The notes under the pieces are model-generated. The model had not been told where the DNA came from. It saw only the letters and a list, made by a program, of their open reading frames with translations, and made no database searches. Positions 61,001-64,000 of a stretch of 64,000 nt of DNA are shown here, one piece after another. The translations under genes were made by a program, and so were the position numbers. This DNA is from Roseburia hominis (GTDB taxonomy: Bacteria; Bacillota; Clostridia; Lachnospirales; Lachnospiraceae). Positions within the stretch are counted from its first letter, which is position 1; each line of letters opens with the position of its first letter. The stretch spans positions 744,001 through 808,000 of the forward strand of contig CP159990.1 of NCBI GenBank assembly GCA_040702975.1. The letters run 5' to 3'.

Positions 61001-64000
61001 TTTGCTACGATCTACGGCAGCACAGAGGTGGTTGTAAACGGCGGTACGGCTGACGAACATAGCCCGGTGTTCGGTGGCGGCCAAAACGCCTCGGTACAGG
61101 GCAACACCAATGTGACGCTGAATGGCGGCACATACGACAGTGTGTTTGGTGGCAACGAGATGTCCGGAGAGATCAAAGGTTCTATTAACGTCACAATCCC
61201 GGAGGATAGCAGCGTAAAGGTTGCGCATCTCTTAGGAGGCGGACGTGAAGCGCCTTATGATGGACTAGGTACAAACGTCTCCATTGCCGGCGGCACAACC
61301 GGGAATGCCTATGGCGGCGGTTTTGGTCAAGGTGCGGTTGCGTTGCGCACAAACATTACCATCACCGGCGGTCGGGTGGATACCCTTTACGGCGGCGGAG
61401 AAGAGGCAACGGTTACGGAATCAGTCTCCATCAAAGTCAATGTAGAAGATAACACGGAGGCCATCGGCACCCTGTACTGCGGAAACAATCAGGCGGATAT
61501 GGAGATTCAGCCGACACTGGAACTGACAGACGGCAAGATCGGAACCCTTTACGGCGGCGGTAATCAGGGTGCTATGACGGTAAAGGACGGCCTTGTATAC
61601 AATCTGAACGCCGAAAACATCGAGATCGGCACGGTTTACGGTGGCTGCAATAAGGCGGATGTGCCAGGCGGCGTAAAATTGACCCTGACCAAGGGTATCT
61701 ACGGCACAGTCTACGGCGGCAACAACCAGAGCGGCGCGATGCCCTCCACCTATGTGAAGCTGGCAGGCGCTACCGTGGGAACTACGCAGAATAACGCTGA
61801 CAAAACCACCACCGGTGGTCTTTACGGCGGCGGCAACAAGGCAGTAACCGGAACGACCCAAGTCGTACTCAAGTCCGGCACCGCCTCCGACGTCTACGGC
61901 GGCGGCAATGCGGCTACGGTAACGGACAGTGTTTCCATTAATGCCCCGAAAGACGGCGAAGCGAAGGTCACGAATCTTTTCTGCGGCAACAATCAGGCAG
62001 ATATGGCGATTCATCCGACACTTGATTTGCAAAAGGGCGAGGTCTGGACCTTCTACGGCGGCGGCAATGCAGGCGCAATGACCCATTCCAAAGGTCTGAC
62101 CTATACCTTTGACAAGCCGGATATGCAATATACCTATATCATCGGCGGCTGCAACGCGGCGGACGTGATTTCAAAAAAGGGCGTTACCCTAAACCTGGAG
62201 AATGTCAAGGTGAATACGGCGGTTTACGCAGGATGCAATGAGAAAGGAAACGTAGCCAAGACCCAGGTGAATATCCTGGGGGATGTGACGCCTGTGAGTT
62301 CCCAGTTTACCTCCGTCTTCGGCGGCGGCAGAGGTAAAGATACCTCTGTTGGTAAGACAGATGTCCGCGCGATGAACGGAACCGTTCAGGGTACCCTGTA
62401 CGGTGGCAGCGGCTTCGGCAGAGTGGATAAATCTCATGTCATAGTCAAGGAGAAGGAGGACGATGCAGACAGCAAAATCGTCATCAAAGCCCATGTGTAC
62501 GGCGCGGGTTATGGCGAAAGCTCTGTTGTCGGTACCACGGATGTTGTGATCAACACAAAGCTCCGCATTAAGGATCCCAATAACACCGATTTATCCGATG
62601 GTTATGACGTGGTCGTCACGGAAGAAGTGACAGATACGATAAATAAAGACGAAGTCGGCTCCGGCGCAAGCTCTGTGAGCGTTGATTGGAAGAACCCAGA
62701 AGTCAGCCGTATTGAAGGCAATGTCTATGGCGGCGGCGACATGGGTCAGGTTGGTGTCGGAACCATCCATGTCGGCAGCAATACGGCGGCGATCTCGGAA
62801 GACGGATATTCCCATGTGCAGCTTATAAGCGGTTATGTGAAAGGGGATCTGTTCGGCGGCGGCAACGGCAAGCCCGCAGAAGGTACGGATTACAGCCTGA
62901 ATATGGGCGCTGTATTCGGCGCCTGCCAGACGGACATTACCGGCGGCTATGTGGGCGGCAGCGTCTATGGTGGTGGCTACCAGAGCCGTGTTTACGCGAA
63001 TCAGAGCAGTACAAGGCGGCTTCCGCTGCATTATGATCCGGCACAGCCTAACGGAGTCCCGGTATCAGGCGCAAAACACGATAATGCACTGGCGACCCAG
63101 GTCAATGTTTTGGAGCAGCCTGATACTTACGACCCCATAATCATCGGCAAGAGCGTGTTCGGCGGCGGCGCCAAGGGAGAAAATAACTCCACCAACCCAA
63201 CGATCTACACGGTAGTGGGCGATGTGGAGGTCAACATCATCGGCGTTCACGGCAGAGTCGAAAGCAGATCTACCGCCATCTATTTCGACCAGACCGGCGG
63301 TGATTTGGGCGGCGGCTTGTATGGCGATGGAAACCTCTGCCTGGTCAACGGAGAAAAAACCGTCAATATCCGCTGCTTCAATGCAGGATATCTGATAGGC
63401 GGTAAAGGAGTGGGCAACAAGCTGAAAACCTTCTACTCCCTGCAGCGGGCCGATGTCGTGAATGTGCAGCACAGTAGGTTCGTACTCCGAGGGGCGGAGG
63501 ATCTGGTGGATGAGAACGCAGACGACACCCTCTATTCCATCAACCGGGTGGAGCAGCTCAACATGCGTCAGAACAGCACCATCAAGCTCAATGAGATTGT
63601 AAACTATCTGGGCGGCCTCTGGAGCGATGAGCACTATGATACCCGCTACATCAACCGGGGCAACAACGGTCAGAATAGCTATACCACCCGGGGCGGTGTG
63701 GGTTTGGATTACATCTATGACGGCGTTCCCGAGGGCAAGGATTCGACCCAGAACGGCATGTATGACAATCTAGACGGTTCGATCCGCAGGGTACTGGGGA
63801 ACAACAACCGGATTATCCATTACCGCAACGCGTATATGGAATACGTGCATGGTAAGGGGAAGTATCAGGAGGAATATGACAAAACGGATGAACCTTCCAA
63901 CCAGTATGCCAATCTTAAGTCCTTCAACGAGATCTGTGTGGCCAATGGTAAGTATCTGGAGATCAAGAAGAACGATACCGAGTACGGTGATGTGAAGGGT
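58088..64000 (+). pseudogene. Giant surface protein, second part (same frame after TGA; runs off the edge)
   Basis: I read no stop in the same frame at any point I checked through to base 64000. A fourth DUF1565-like module begins near 58945 ('VIFVNMLGNDSNSGLEPYDA'). From about 59410 come roughly thirty units with YGGG, FGGG or YGGC cores, for example 'IYGGGKNGDVKGNTTVILGD', 'VYGGGEKGTVTGQSAVTVNR', 'VFGGGQNASVQGNTNVTLNG', each about 30-45 residues, as for a stacked beta-helix. From about 63200 the repeats end and less repetitive sequence follows. The C-terminus and any sorting signal lie outside the window. Without readthrough this part is not translated from the main start. Confidence 0.75.

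Noticed and set aside
59410..63330. CRISPR-like or satellite repeat array
   Set aside because: The periodicity is at protein level (YGGG units of varying length); the DNA units differ and keep one open frame.
58157..63634. Many reverse-strand open frames of 90-285 codons over the giant gene
   Set aside because: They are antisense shadows caused by the GGC/GCC-rich repeats; no ribosome sites or family motifs.

Overview
The window looks like accessory DNA from a gut Firmicute, most likely Lachnospiraceae. This rests on AAGGAGG-type ribosome sites, Tn916/Tn1549-style accessory genes (relaxase/MobC, HTH_16 protein, cysteine-rich KTR protein, wHTH orphans) and SipW/TasA-type surface loci. No rRNA, tRNA or CRISPR was seen. 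Family names come from reading the translations; no database search was run.

Layout. (1) 1-3.1 kb: conjugative or mobilizable backbone, with the end of a relaxase gene, mobC, a candidate oriT, a sigma4/alpha-CTD fusion regulator and a small DUF protein. (2) 3.1-4.6 kb: an IS30-type insertion. (3) 4.6-27.9 kb: a run of small cargo operons, many closed by an orphan OmpR-type winged-helix (wHTH) gene, or a broken copy of one, plus a hairpin. There are seven copies, all on the + strand. The cargo is tetR-ilvBN; a small HTH_16 gene and MocR/LysE; LysR/methyltransferase/KTR; a two-component system with an ABC exporter; DUF6442/XRE; GntR/ABC; YbaK/methyltransferase/DUF523; and a DUF2089-like trio. 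(4) 27.86-29.77 kb: a DDE transposon with GGTAGTGTCAA ends. (5) 29.8-40.1 kb: a defence cluster with AbiE toxin-antitoxin, Phd/RelE, a GmrSD-like type IV restriction enzyme and a DUF6414 gene. The DUF6414 gene is split by a 3.56-kb four-gene Mu/Tn7-like transposon, and a 102-bp sequence follows both the GmrSD and DUF6414 genes. (6) 40.1-42.4 kb: a probable yjdF riboswitch with yjdF, and a TipA-like MerR gene with a classic 19-bp-spacer promoter. (7) 42.4-46.5 kb: an IS1634-type element flanked by a 203-bp perfect direct repeat, with an IS1182-type element nested inside it. (8) 46.5-64 kb: a surface-fibre locus on the + strand. It holds two SipW-type signal peptidases, two clear TasA/CalY-like secreted subunits, a VPKTG-tailed membrane protein, small regulators, broken integrase starts and one giant repetitive secreted protein that runs off the right edge.

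How it works together. The first half looks like an integrative element that has gathered stress, export and amino-acid cargo between repeated wHTH modules, which could also act as homology for exchange. The middle is a defence hotspot much rearranged by transposons. The last part is a self-contained envelope system: the SipW peptidases would process the TasA-like subunits, and the giant beta-helix-like protein, with an inactivated CHAP-like domain and many YGGG units, would be the main displayed product. In this genome the giant gene carries an in-frame TGA at 58085-58087, after which the same frame stays open for at least 5.9 kb.
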